Assembly (NCBI RefSeq): GCF_022682495.2
Contig: NC_071392.1
Span: 70,392,097 to 70,456,096, forward strand
Direction: 5' to 3'
Length of the DNA stretch: 64,000 nucleotides
Source of the DNA: Desmodus rotundus
Taxonomy: Eukaryota > Chordata > Mammalia > Chiroptera > Phyllostomidae
Positions 22,651 through 34,169 of the stretch are shown one piece after another. Position 1 is the first letter of the stretch, and each line of letters starts with the position of its first letter. The notes beneath the pieces were generated by a model, which was not told the origin of the DNA, made no database searches, and saw nothing but the letters and a program-made list of their open reading frames with translations. The translations under genes were made by a program, and so were the position numbers.

Positions 22651-25600
22651 ATATTAATCTAATTTATGATTTTATCTTTCAACCTTTATCACCTTGCATC
22701 TTCTATCATTAGTTTATATTGAGAATGAGTAGTTTAATCTAATTGTAATTATTTAAGAAACATGTTACTGAACTTATTCATTCACTCAGCAAATATTCCC
22801 TAAATGCTTACTCTATGGCAGTTAAGTAGGTGTTTGAGGTACAAGGAAACAAATAGACAATGATTTTAGTGGAAAAAGCAGAATAAAAGAATGAATAAAA
22901 GTTACGTAAATTAGGTAGTTTGTAAAAAAGAAATACATGCTCTGGAAAAAGGGGGTCAGTTTAGAGGGAATAGGAGGAAGGCTGCACTGCCTACAGCGAG
23001 CGTGGGCGGTCAGTGCAGGCCTCCGGAAAACTAGCATCTGAGCAAGTGTTACATGCATGTTTCTTATTCAATGTTACTGTTGTCACTAAACTTAGAACTT
23101 ATTTGGTGATAATTCTTAATTTTTTCCTACTGTTGGGAACTTTCTGCTTGCTATACACCTAACTTTATGTAAATCATTGTGTAAGTTATTGCCTTTAGAG
23201 TGAAATATACTGTATAATTTTCAAAAATGAAGTAAGCATATAATTCTAAAAGATGAAGTAAGCTTATTGATCATCTTGGATTGATTTAATTGTATTAGCA
23301 AAAATATTTTAATTAAATTTAGGAAAAACAATTTTTTACTAAGCAAACAGTGATTCAAATGTATGAAATTGTAGTAATTTTCATTAGAAATCAAACCCAT
23401 TTTTTAGTAGGAACATGAAAATAAGGTAAAATACCAACAAATCTAACTCCTTCATTTTTTGTTTTGAAATTTATTTGAAACCATTCCTGCTCAGAAGTAG
23501 TAATATTTAAATCCTTATTAGACTTATAGTTCAAATACAAACCCAAACCACAAAGCATTTATTTCCATTCAATAGAATATTCCATTTACTTCAAGAAGAA
23601 AACAGAACAAAATATTTTAAATGTAGATATTCTTTTCTCTTATAGCTTCGTGAAACAGATATGGATTTTTCTGCATAATCATTTTGGGTTAAATTACCTA
23701 CTGCAAAAACCTGTGAGAACAGGTATAATTTATTATAATCATAACGCAAACCATATAACATGTTCATTCCTAACAAGAGGTTTATAATTGTTAAAAATCA
23801 AAACATATCTTAAATGTGCAATATGGAAAATGCTTTCATGATAGTTCTTATAAAGAACATTTTGTAGAGCTAAAAGTTGTCCCTTAATTTTTTTTTTTTT
23901 TACATAAAGCTGAATTTTTATGCATTGGGTTCTAGAAAGACCATAGAGTCACTGTTCAAAGGCCTTATTCTCCTCTCCTAGACTCAGATCTCAATCTTTA
24001 TTGCCTAAAGTACACCCAAATTATCTTACTTTTCTCTATTAAAGACGTATTCCTCCCTCTGTGCTCTCCATCTCAATCAGTGGCACCACCAACGACCTCT
24101 ACTCTGCTCACTGCAGCTGAGGTATCTTCTGTACTTCTCTTTTGCTCATCTCCAAAGTCTGATCAATCAAAAAGTCCACTCAGGTCCAAACCCTCCCCCA
24201 TCACCGTGTTGTCCACAGTGAGCTTCTCAAAGGGCAGAACTTACACGGCTGCCCCCAGCTTCAAAGCTGTATATTCCCCCTAAGATAAGCTAAACTTTTC
24301 ATGTTACAAATAGCTATTTTTAACTTGACCCAACCTATTCAGACATTTCACTTACCACAACACACATCCCTAGCACCTATACTGGAGATGTTTCCCCCAA
24401 AAAAGTCCTGTTCTCTCCATATTTGGGTCCTTGATTTCATTGTATTCTCTGAAGAGAATACATCTTCCTTTTTCACTCATTCATTAATTAATAAAGACAA
24501 ACACCTATCGAATACCTTATCTGTGTCAGGCAATGGGATGTGCCAGGGGGGTGAATGGTGAACCACCTGGACCCGCTCCCGCAAGCGTGGCGTTTGCCCT
24601 CCTCTGACCACACACTCCTCTGACTGCCTTCCTTTCAGACTCAGCTCTCCTCACCTCGTATTCCCCACTGCAATAAGCCCAGACTGAGCCAGTTGCACTG
24701 GTTTCTGGAAGGTTTGGCCTCTGCACATGATTTTGTTGTGGTATTTATGTCACACTTTTTTAAAGTCAATATTCTCCACTAGACTAATCCACTAGAGATG
24801 CTTATAGTAAGGAGCAGGTCTTTCCATCAACAGACCTGCCTACAATGCCCAGGACATTGTTGGCCATCAAAGCAGCTTGAAGAGACTTAACTCAAAATTT
24901 AGGCACCATGCCAGAAAATGCAATTTCTAAACATGACTACAGAAAGTTACAGAGTACAAGTATGTTCTTTCTGTTTAGGCTTTCCAATTTTCATAACAGT
25001 TTTAAAAGCCCATTGGTAATGTATTCTTCTGCAATCTACCTGGCATACTGTTAATTTTCTGTTTTGGAACAATTACTTCTATCCGTAAAGATGCTAATGT
25101 TTTCATAAACATATATTCAATTCCCATCTTTAAAACCCTCAGTGTACATCATAACCAATGGCTTTAAATATATATATTTGCATTTGTTTTCTCTTGACAG
25201 AGAAATCACTCTTTCCTTGAAGATTTCTGTAAATAATAAAGAGGGCTTTCTTTTCCCTGTTCAGTTGATGGAATGCACTGCAGACTGAGGAAGGAACATA
25301 GCTCCACTCTCCTATTCTTAATGCCATAGTTACCTTAGGACTGTTTCTATGCAGGATTATTTTTCAGTGGTCTTGAGATATATTGTTGCCAAAACAACCT
25401 AGTATAGTATGTTTATACAGATTTACTCAATAAATTCTGTGGGTTAGTTTACAAGAGTCTCCTTAAGTCCTTTGATAACTAGAAGGGCTATAGCAACTTT
25501 TCCATCTGTATTTGACAGTAGCAACTCATGAATTCTGCACTGAATTTTTTAGTGGCAATAGGGACACTAAAGACAACTGGAGTTGCCCTAAATTCATAAG

Positions 25601-25830
25601 CAGGAAGAAATGAAGACACTTCTAATGAAAATCAAGCTATCAGGCCAGCAAGGTTTTAATAAAAAAATGAAATATTATTCTAAGACAGAAATTACAGTTC
25701 TTTAAGCTACATATGCTAAATACTATCACCAAGAACTTAGTAAAAGAAAACAAAGATGCTAACTTTCAGAGCATAATATATTTTCTATCAGGCTATTGAC
25801 TTTGGTCTATCCATGAAGGCTTACTCAACC
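22651..25830. other. SLC13A1 intron 6, no gene seen
   Basis: Mostly unique AT-rich sequence. A MIR/L2-like stretch lies near 22780-22850 and possibly L2-like text at 24060-24300. Open frames here (24080-24283, 24526-24726) resemble no family. Confidence 0.5.
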
Positions 25831-27540
25831 AGGGGCTTCCAAGATGGCAGTGTAACCTCCTCCCAGGAACACATCAAATTTACACCTACAGACAGAGCAG
25901 TTCCCCCTGGAGAAGCACTGAAAGCTGACTGAACAGTTTCTGTACAAGAAACAGGAGAGAGAGCATACAGAACCAGGTAGGAGAGCCACAGACACTACAT
26001 TGTGGACACCCCACCTAACACACTGCCCTGCAGTCCAGAGGGATCCTGGAAGGTCCCACACAGACTTATCTGCACTGGGGCACACCAGAAAAACACAGTG
26101 GTTTAAACGACACCTAGGCTATACACAAAGAAAATCCATTTACTAACCACAGAGCATCTGCCAATGGAAGAGGAGCTATGGAACTCTCCTGTGGGTGGGA
26201 AGCACCAGAACACCATTTGTGGCCCTCCCCTTCCCCCTTGAGGGCAAGGGCAGGAGCTTGATCCAGGGGCTTTAGCTGCAGGCCCATACTGTCCCTGTGT
26301 TCCCAGGCCCCAGGTCGAAGGCAAATCTACCGCTTATCTCTGGGTCTCCTGTAGCCTGCTCCGGCTCCAGGTTCCAGCTGGCCTGCCAAGGCTGCCCAGG
26401 TACTGCTTGCTCCCAGGACTCCTCAGCTTCGCACCAGCCCTAGCTACAGCTCCCCACCAAGGTGTGGCTTGTTCCCAGTCTCTCTGTGGCTTTCTCCAGC
26501 TCTAGCTTCCAGCAGGAGCAACTTGCTTCAGGGACTCTCCTTAGCTTCACACCTGAACTAGCTCCAGCTCCATCCCAGGTGCAGTTTGTCTCCAGGACTT
26601 CCTGCAGACCTGCCAACTTCAGCTCCTGGCCACAGTGTGGCTTGCCCCCAGGCTCCCTGAATCCTGACCCTACTTCAGCTACAACTCTACTTGGCCTGCC
26701 AAGGTGTCCCATGCAGCTTGTCCCTGGACTTTCCTTGTCCCATGTACATTCCAGCTACAGCTCAAAGCCCAAGTAAAGCTTGCTCCCCAATTTCCTTTGA
26801 CCCACAAATGCTCCAGCTCCAGCTTGCCTGCCAAAGACACCTGGCTTGTGCAGTGTACAAAGGGGTTGGTCCTACAGAGGGCCACTCCTTCGAGATCAAG
26901 AGAGATTGCTGTTTTACCTAATTAATTGAACACAGAGGGCCAAAATGAGCAGAAAATATGTTCCAAATGAAAGACCAGGACAAAACCGCATAAAAATAAC
27001 TAATGAAACAGATAAGAAACCTATCAGATAAAGGGTTCAAAACCCTTATTATAAGGATATCCAATAAGCCTCAGAGAAAAATAGATGAACTCAGTGAGAA
27101 TTTTAATAAAGAGATAGAAATCATAAAAAATAACTAGTCAGAAGTGAAGAGTACAATAACTCAAGTGAAAAACACACTAGAGGGAGTCAGCATCAGATGA
27201 GCTGATGCACAATGAGTCAGTGATCTGTGAGACAAGGCGTTGGAAATCATCCAACCAGAACTGCAAAAAGAAAAAAGAATTTTTTAAATGAGCATGTTTT
27301 AAGGGACCTCTGGGACAACATCAAGTGTACCAACAATGGAACCACAGAGGTCCTAGAAAGAGAAGAGAGAGACAGGCAGAAATCCTATTAAAAAAAAATA
27401 ATGGCTGAAAACTTCCCCAACCTGGTGAAAGCAACAGACATGCAGGTTTAGGAAGCACAGAGAGTCCCAAACAAGATGGACAGAAGATACACCAAGACAC
27501 ATCATAATTAAAATGCCAAAAGTTAAATCAACAAAGATTC
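25831..27540 (+). mobile_element. Old LINE-1 5' region and ORF1 relic
   Basis: Plus-strand sequence starts GGGGCTTCCAAGATGGCAGTG, the LINE-1 5' signature, followed by a 5' untranslated region. A strongly decayed ORF1 runs from about 26930 to 27540. It is recognisable by GAACTCAGTGAGAATTTTAA, CAAGATGGACAGAAG and the ACACCAAGACACATCATAAT motif shared by all ORF1 copies here. No ORF2 follows. All frames are interrupted. It lies antisense in SLC13A1 intron 6. Confidence 0.75.
26340..26850 (+). repeat. Imperfect tandem repeats in LINE-1 5' untranslated region
   Basis: A run of diverged units repeats the theme GCTTGCTCCCAGGACTCC, CAGCTCCAGCTTCCAGC and GGCCTGCCAAGGTG several times. Units seem to be roughly 90-110 bp, though they vary. 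Tandem 5' promoter monomers are known in some mammalian LINE-1 families. These may be such monomers or simple expansion. They are GC-rich against the AT-rich surroundings. Confidence 0.55.
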
Positions 27541-28299
27541 TTTTAACTTCAAAGTTGGAAACAAATAAACTTACCTAGATGTCAAATGGTAACAACCATA
27601 TTAAAGAAAAAAGGGAAAGAATCCAAATAACTTTTAGCTACAGTACTTTCATTACCCTCAATCTGAAGATAAAAGGATCAAGAGAACTGTGAAGAAAACT
27701 AACATTTGGCTTAATAGGTTAGTAGGTTTATTGTTAAAAGTGGTATGGGTATAGCAATTCTGAAGCAAGTTTATGTGTATTGTAGAAATGAGCAAAGGAG
27801 TAAATACAGGGTCTGGTAGAAGTAACACCAATAAAATGGTGAAAAGCAAGAATGATATGAAATGGTTATTTTCCCCAGTCTGTCCGCTGAAAAGACATGA
27901 GCAATGATACTTCAGTGACAATGGGCACGCCTAGTTTCCAGATGTTGGGTTCTAATATCACAACCCACTGAAAAGAACCAGGGACCCTTAGCAAAATGGC
28001 TGAGTCTGGGCTGGGGCTCGGAGAGTAAGCCTGGACCTCTTGTGTGCAAGTAAGAGTGACAGGCACAGTAGCCAGCTTGGAGAAGCTCCTACTGACCAAA
28101 CTGGGGACCATTTGAGCATCAAAGTTAAGTAATGATAGTAATGGATTAAAATCCATTGAATAAAATAAAAATCCATTTGTCCATTGACAGAAGCAAATAA
28201 ATAAGGGAAAAAGAAAGACCCTATGGTAATAAATGTAGAAGGAATGACAGAGCTAAAAAAATCATCATCTGGCAATCATTATAGTAACTTGATTCAGGC

Positions 28300-28900
28300 A
28301 AGAGCCATCCATTACTATAAGGAATAGGGTACTCACCCAGCTTCAAATAATCTCCCCACAGATTTGCTATTAATTACAAAGGAGAAAATTGGAAACTTGG
28401 AGAACATATCCAGAACTTGTTGATCAAAGTTAACATCACCAACACGGAACAAGTCACAATTGCCTGCCACCTGCTAGGATCCATGTGAAAAACAGTGTTA
28501 CTTCTGGGATATTCCTGACACATAAACATGACCTGAATCTAATGAAGTATCAGAGGAACCCAAATCGAGGGACATTCGGCAAAGTAACTGGCCCCATCTC
28601 TTCAAGATGCCAAAGTGGAGAAGAACAAAGAAAAACAGATGAAGACTGATCCGGGTGAAGGAAGGGTGAAGAGACATGACGACGGAAACGCAACAGGCGA
28701 TCATGGATTGGATCCTGAACCTGAACGCTTCTTACTACAGAGGACAAGTAGGGCAGTAGGGGACATCTGAATAAGGTCTGTGGGTTGATAACAATGTTTT
28801 ATCAATGTTAACTTCCTGATTTTGACACATTTGCATGGTGGTTATTTAAGAGAATGCCATTAATTTTAAAACACACACACTGAAGTATTTAGAGGTTAAG
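28300..28900 (+). mobile_element. Probable ancient LINE-1 3' untranslated region
   Basis: The run ACCTGAATCTAATGAAGTAT, GGGACATTCGGCAAAGTAAC, TGGATTGGATCCTGAACC, ATCAATGTTAACTTCCTGAT and ACACTGAAGTATTTAGAGGT is characteristic of an old mammalian LINE-1 tail (L1ME-like). It has no coding content. Family from memory. Confidence 0.55.
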
Positions 28901-28919
28901 AAAAAGAAAACCATTGCAG

Positions 28920-29116
28920 GCCCTGGCTGGGCAGCTCAGTTGATTAGAGTATCCTCCTGATACACCAAGGTTGCAGGTTTGCAGTCACATACAAGGAGCT
29001 ACCAATGAATGCATAGATAAGTGGAACAACAAATTGGTTTCTTTGTCTCTCTCCCTCCCACCTTCCCTCCATACCTCTCTCTCTCTCTAAAGGTCAATAA
29101 ATAAAAAAAAGAAAGA
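28920..29116 (+). mobile_element. VES SINE, diverged
   Basis: Starts GCCCTGGCTGGGCAGCTCAG, with a TCTCTCTCTCTCTAAAGG region and an A/GAAA-rich tail. The flanking duplication AAGAAAACCATT recurs at 29117-29128. It lies 150 bp downstream, in gene direction, of the 49-bp SLC13A1 exon, on the opposite strand. Confidence 0.85.
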
Positions 29117-29268
29117 AAGAAAACCATTACACTGTGGTTTGACATAGGCAAGCGAAGTACTTTAAAGACAAGGAAGCAAGTAAGAGTTTTTAAAATGTAT
29201 GCATATCTAACTATAGATCTAATATAATTTCATGTATAATTATTTAGAAAATATAAAATTTAATGTAC

Positions 29269-29317
29269 CTTTTCCAAATCTATGTTGCTTGAAATTTTCT
29301 CTGCATCATTACTGTGT
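29269..29317 (-). CDS. SLC13A1: SLC13A1 sixth coding exon (49-bp exon)
   Basis: This 49-bp exon gives one base finishing the glycine codon, then HSNDAEKISSNIDLEK, ending in phase 0. It matches the human loop sequence with ...NDTGKISSKVELEK at about residues 205-220. The acceptor is TTTTTCAG|ACACAG and the donor GAAAAG|GTACAT. Together with the previous exon it encodes a cytoplasmic or extramembrane hydrophilic linker, where sequence drifts rapidly but the reading frame is kept. The next exon is 25.7 kb away at 3415-3566. Confidence rests on the conserved IDLEK/KISS residues and matching phase on both sides. Confidence 0.88.
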
Positions 29318-29395
29318 CTGAAAAATAAATTGACCCAGTTTATAATATTATTAAAATGTAATTTGGAAAATCCTAATCAAAATGTCAATATTTAC

Positions 29396-29453
29396 CCTGG
29401 AACTGGTTTTGTTTCCTCTTTCTTCTCATTTGTTTCATGTCCATCAACACATT
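29396..29453 (-). CDS. SLC13A1: SLC13A1 fifth coding exon (hydrophilic loop)
   Basis: This 58-bp exon reads, with the leading base from the previous exon, ECVDGHETNEKKEETKPVP plus GG of a split glycine codon. It matches the charged loop of SLC13A1 around residues 185-204, where the human protein has a similar GHEINERKEKTKPVPG stretch. The acceptor is TTTTCTAG|AATGTG and the donor CCAGG|GTAAAT. It is separated from the preceding exon by 573 bp and from the next by only 78 bp. The loop is poorly conserved between mammals, so identification rests on the KxETKPVPG core, exact phases and position. It is too short to be found as an open frame on its own. Confidence 0.9.
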
Positions 29454-30026
29454 CTAGAAAATATTAAATAAAAGAGAAATAACTTAAATGAAGGATTATC
29501 AGTGTGTGTGAGAGAGAGAGACAGAGAGAGCAAGATGGAAGCATTACTAGAAAGTGAAAATAAACAAATTTAATTGTGCTGCCATAATATTCATCCTAAC
29601 AATGTATTTTATGAACACATATATCCCCCAACATTTTTCACCGCATCAGAGCATTTTATTAAAATGAGATGCTGTTTGCAAATAGAATGTAGGAATTACG
29701 GATTTCCCATATTATGCAGGAAAATAATTTCAGTACGAAGAGTAACCTGGAGGGCTACTGATAAAGATGAGAGAGAGCATTCTATTAGACAGGCTGCAGG
29801 ATGGAAGGGGAATGCTTTCTTTGGCTGGAGACTGCAAATTCAATCATTAATTAAGGTAAATATACAGGTAACATAATTCCCTTGTATAAACAAATACAGA
29901 AAGAGGAAGGTTAAATTCACATCATGCGTGTATGGACAATTAATTCAAAATATAACCCAGAATCCTTGAGTTTATGTCTATTGCCCATGTGACTGGAACC
30001 CCTGTGGCCATAGCTACGTGTGATAC

Positions 30027-30214
30027 CATCCATTTCCAGTCCATCATTGGTTGATCCACTGACATAAGTCATCTGACTGTCCTCCACCATTGCTTCAGCA
30101 TCAATGATCTGCCGCAGCACAGCCTCCACGATGGGCATCACCATGGCAGCAGTTGAGGTGTTGCTAAGCCACATAGATAGGAAGGCAGTACTGCACATGA
30201 AGCCCAATGTCAGC
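30027..30214 (-). CDS. SLC13A1: SLC13A1 fourth coding exon with SNT substrate/Na+ motif
   Basis: This 188-bp exon starts with G completing a split Trp codon, then reads LTLGFMCSTAFLSMWLSNTS, TAAMVMPIVEAVLRQIIDAE and ends near GLEMD plus one base. It matches about residues 122-185 of SLC13A1. It contains the Ser-Asn-Thr motif (WLSNTSTAAM), the first of the paired SNT-type motifs that in DASS transporters line the sodium and anion site. The acceptor is TTTCAG|GCTGAC. The donor, ATGGATG|GTATCA, is weaker than the others but gives the phase needed by the next exon (G|AA). The open frame continues for about 100 bases past the donor, so a start-to-stop reading would overextend the exon. No stop or frameshift is seen inside. 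Confidence 0.95.
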
Positions 30215-31169
30215 CTGAAATGAGAGGACTTTAATGTGAGCTGTGCTCCTAGGTTAACTAACTCTGTATTATTTAATTGTAAAGGATGTTGTTCATAAGT
30301 TGGGAATTCATTTTTTCCTCCCAGACGACAAACTCTGGGAACAGTCAAGGCAGTAGAAATCAAAGTGGCAGAGGTAAGAGTGGAGTTCTTACATGTTTGT
30401 CTCCCAAGAAACCATAAAAGTCTTCTCTTCCAAAACAGAATAACAATTAAATGCATAATCAGACTGCAAGGTGCTAGATAGTATAATAGCTTCTAATATT
30501 ACACCAATATTTAAATGCCCTTTTACAAATGACACATACCTTCAAATCCTAGTAAGATAAACTGCAATCAACTTTTGAATTTAGGATACTTTATTATTTC
30601 TTTTATCTTTTGGTCACAACTCTGTTTATTAGTATGTTGCCAAGAAGGTATAAGGCAAGGAGAGAGATTAATTTTTATAAATCTGCCTTTTACTTGTTCA
30701 CCACTTGGGTTTAATATGTGGTGGGGGAAAGAAATGGTTAAAATCAATGGCAAAAGTGAGGCTTCAGAATTTTCTGTAGATTCTATTATTTATGCTCTCC
30801 TGAATCTGACATTCCTACCAGTTATCAGGAACTGGAATTTAAGAAGAAAAATTATCTTCTTTTAAAAATACAGTAGTTCTTCTCCCTTAAAAATAACATA
30901 CCTAAAGCTATGGGATTTTAAGCCATGTCTATAAGCTTTCAAAATCACCGAGATAAAACGTGATCTGTTTTGAGTTGGAAGTCCCAGAAAATCTCTCAGA
31001 AGCACATCTTTCCATAATGAACCATTTATTAAATTCTGATTCCCTTTAAAAATAGATCTACCAGAAAAATTTTACACTGTAAGTTTCAACTTCAGTAAGG
31101 TGACTATTTTCTGTGTGTAAAATAAAAGAAAACTTTAAAAAATTCTGTATAAACAATAAATTATTCTCA
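30215..31169. other. SLC13A1 intron 3, no extra feature
   Basis: Unique AT-rich intron sequence between exon 4 and a LINE-1 fragment. The open frame extending upstream of exon 4 is intronic readthrough. Confidence 0.6.
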
Positions 31170-31348
31170 ATAAAAAGAAAACAAGAAGAGGATATGGGGG
31201 GATAAATGGTGATGGAAGGAGACTTGACTTGGTGTGGTGATTATACAATATAATATACAGATAATGTGTTATGGAATTATACACCTAAAATCTGTATAAT
31301 TTTATTAACCAATGTCACCACCAATAAATTCAATTAAAAAAAAAGAAA
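31170..31348 (+). mobile_element. LINE-1 (L1MA-type) 3' end fragment
   Basis: Plus-strand tail containing GATTATACAATATAATATAC, TGGAATTATACACCTAAAAT and TTATTAACCAATGTCACC, ending in an A-rich run. It matches the complementary family of the fragment at 57620-57830. It sits in SLC13A1 intron 3. Confidence 0.7.
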
Positions 31349-31726
31349 ACTAGTAACACTTTTAACATAATTCATTGGCAAGACACACAGTTTTCAATTT
31401 AAAAAAAGGTTGGGATCAGTTAAGGTTTCTGTGTGACTTTTTTTAAAAAAGCCTTAAACTGAAAAGTCATTTAGTGGCATGAGGAATGGGACTCTTGCTC
31501 CACTGTGTAGTGAACTACCCCATCCCCTGGGCTCAGTGAGCAGAATGTCAAGGAATACAGACACTTCTCTATAGCACCTCAAGAAGCATGGAACACTATT
31601 TCACTCTTAAGAAGTAAAATGTCCTTAATATATACATATATGCTACAAAATTCTTTAAGTAAATATTTTTTAAAAATTTGTTTCATCTGAGTTATTTAAT
31701 TTCTTTGTATTTAAGCAAAACAATTT

Positions 31727-31919
31727 TTTAAAGATTTTATTTATTTATTTTTAGAGAGAAGAGAGGCAGAGAAACATCAATGTGCGGTTGCCTCTTGCGC
31801 ACCCCCACCGGAGACCTGGCCTGCAACCCAGGCATGTGCCCTGACTGGGAACCAAACTGTTGACCCTTTGGTTCACAGGCTGGCACTCAATCCACTGAGC
31901 CACACCAGCCAGGGCTTAA
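31727..31919 (-). mobile_element. VES SINE
   Basis: Inverted copy ending (its 5' head) CCACACCAGCCAGGGC. The flanking duplication CAAAACAATTT is at 31716-31726 and 31920-31930. It is in SLC13A1 intron 3, in the same orientation as the gene. Confidence 0.92.
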
Positions 31920-32704
31920 CAAAACAATTTGTTACATAACTGATAAACACAGATGTGGTTATACCCTAGGATAAATTATACAACAGAATTCAAAAGAATT
32001 CTCTTATTTTCAAAGAAAGATGAGAAGGGAAGAACCACCTAAGGCTTTACAACATAGTCCCATTATGCAAATTATTTTGACACTGGAAAGAATTTTTAGC
32101 TTATATCTACATTCTTAAGAGCTGCAATTAAAACTAAAATAGCCAATTAATTTAATGGAAAAATTCATTTCGGTGGGGCAAATCAAATGAGTAATTTTAC
32201 ATTCTATAGATGGAGTTTCTTAATTGATTTTTTCACTTTGCAACAGTTCATTTAAAAAGAAAAATGTTTACCATGGAATTTTTCTGCACATATTTGTATT
32301 TTGTTGGTAACATCTTTGTCTTTGGTTCCTAACACTCACCCTGTGATTAAAAATGCTCTTGAATATGCAATCACCCAAATAAACAATATGAAATCTACTC
32401 TGAAGTCTATCAATCCTGTCTGTTGAGGCTCAAGGTTTCTCTCAGCTTTGACTCCTAAGGGCATAAACGGTGAGAGAGTTGTGTGCAATCTCCCTGTAAT
32501 TAGACCTTCAGTGAAGGGAAAGGTTTTTCCTTCTACAGCTCAAGTACACTTTATATTACTTTCATATTTTCAGGGAAAAAAAGTCATGAATTATGCTGCA
32601 ATACAAACTATTGCCAGGATATGCATTACATTTTTTGGTTATTTGCTCTGCAAAAAAATTATCTGTTCAGAATATAAACCTGGAACAGTAAATGCAGTGC
32701 TTAC

Positions 32705-32841
32705 CACTCTGGCTTCACACCCACCATCATCACCATTTTCAGAGCAATCCTTTTGTGCAAATTCCATTTTTCTATTGATGTTGCTAAACAGATGACTCCA
32801 ATTAGCAGTAGGTGAAAATCTTGGAAATAAGAAGATACTAC
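32705..32841 (-). CDS. SLC13A1: SLC13A1 third coding exon
   Basis: This 137-bp exon reads VVSSYFQDFHLLLIGVICLA, then TSIEKWNLHKRIALKMVMMV and GVKPE, with a final split codon TG|G for tryptophan. It corresponds to about residues 77-122 of SLC13A1. The segment covers a membrane helix (HLLLIGVICLATSIE) and the basic loop WNLHKRIALK, strongly conserved in the sulfate/carboxylate transporters. The acceptor is AATTTCAG|GTAGTA and the donor AGAGTG|GTAAGC. It starts in phase 0 and ends after two bases of a codon, which fits the next exon starting with G. Compared with the human protein as I remember it, NPAW is replaced by KPEW at the end. No disabling change is visible. Confidence 0.94.
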
Positions 32842-33089
32842 CTGAAATTACAATTAAACCCATGATTATTTAGGTTGGTGGAGAAAAAATAACATTACAC
32901 AAGAAGGACATTATTTCATTGCTCTTAATTCTGATATTCAACTAAGTAATCTTCCCACTTTGTTGAGAGAAATGTAGATGTGTCTGACTACATATTTAAA
33001 TTTGGTCTATATCCTACCCAGAAATAGTAGTGTTAAGGGAAAATATACAGAAAAAAGAGTTTCCAGGTATCCAGACTTTTAAGTATCTG

Positions 33090-33200
33090 AGTAACATCAG
33101 ACAAAGGACTTCTATGCCTTAATTTCTCCATCTGTAAACTAGGTCAATTGGTTTATGCTCCTATCATAAAATGTCAATGACTGTGATTTGGGAAAATTCT
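33090..33200 (-). mobile_element. MIR fragment
   Basis: CTTAATTTCTCCATCTGTAA followed by ACTAGG is the inverted MIR core. The rest is decayed. Confidence 0.5.
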
Positions 33201-34169
33201 GAGTCAAGCTTTCAACTCACCAATATCTTCATTTCCATTTGTATTTTAAACAGTTTCAACTTCAAAATTATTTACTACAAAATAAATAACCTTGAATGGA
33301 GTCAACATTTTAAGCCATTTTTAGTTAACATCATTACGGTTTAGTAGAATTTACAGACAATTAGGGCAACCATTTGCACCAGTATTTACCAAACTATGCT
33401 CTGAAGTATGCCAGGTACATAATATTTTTTCTCAAAAAAAAAAAGATTTTGTGGTCAAATAAGTTTAGAAAACAGAATTCTGAAATACTAGAATATTCTT
33501 TCCTATAGGCCTCCTCAAAATCTTTAAATATGAACAAATATTGTCACTCTCAAAGTGTGAGATTCCATATATTTCATATTTTTCAAACTTATCTAATCAT
33601 AGAAATCTTATTTTTCAATTTTTACGTGAAGTACCTCATGGGACAGATACTGAGGAAACTGACTCTAGGAATTGCTTGGCTAAACCGAACAAATCACAAG
33701 GCTGTGCTGAAATAAAAGGATTGTAAGAGAAGTTATCTCTTTTAAAAAATCAAATAATATCTAGTAAAGAATGGAAGAGTTATAACAAAACTATTCTAAT
33801 ATTATGAAAACATAGAGAAATAGGACAACTACCTTTCATGATGATTTTGTTATTTTAAAGTGCATCTGCATTTTTAATACAGCTTACTAAGCTTGGTTTC
33901 ATTTAAAATAAAAATAAAAATTGAAAATTAGCCTTGTGTAGAAGTGAACAAGTGGACATCTTTATGTTGTATAAAAAAGTTAATTTATCATGCTTTTCAA
34001 AGTTTATATTTATCTCTTTACATTTTGTAGTAATTGCACAATAGAAAATAAATAATTACATAAATTTCCTTATTTCATTTATTAATTACTCTACATTGAA
34101 TAAACATCCACTATGTGTCAAAACTGTTACATAAGCAGGGGATATAAGTATCAATGTCTGACAGTTTTC

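Noticed and set aside
29917..30456. A 179-codon minus-strand open frame as a complete small protein
   Set aside because: Only its central 188 bp matches SLC13A1. Clear splice acceptor and donor bound that part, so both ends of the frame are intron.
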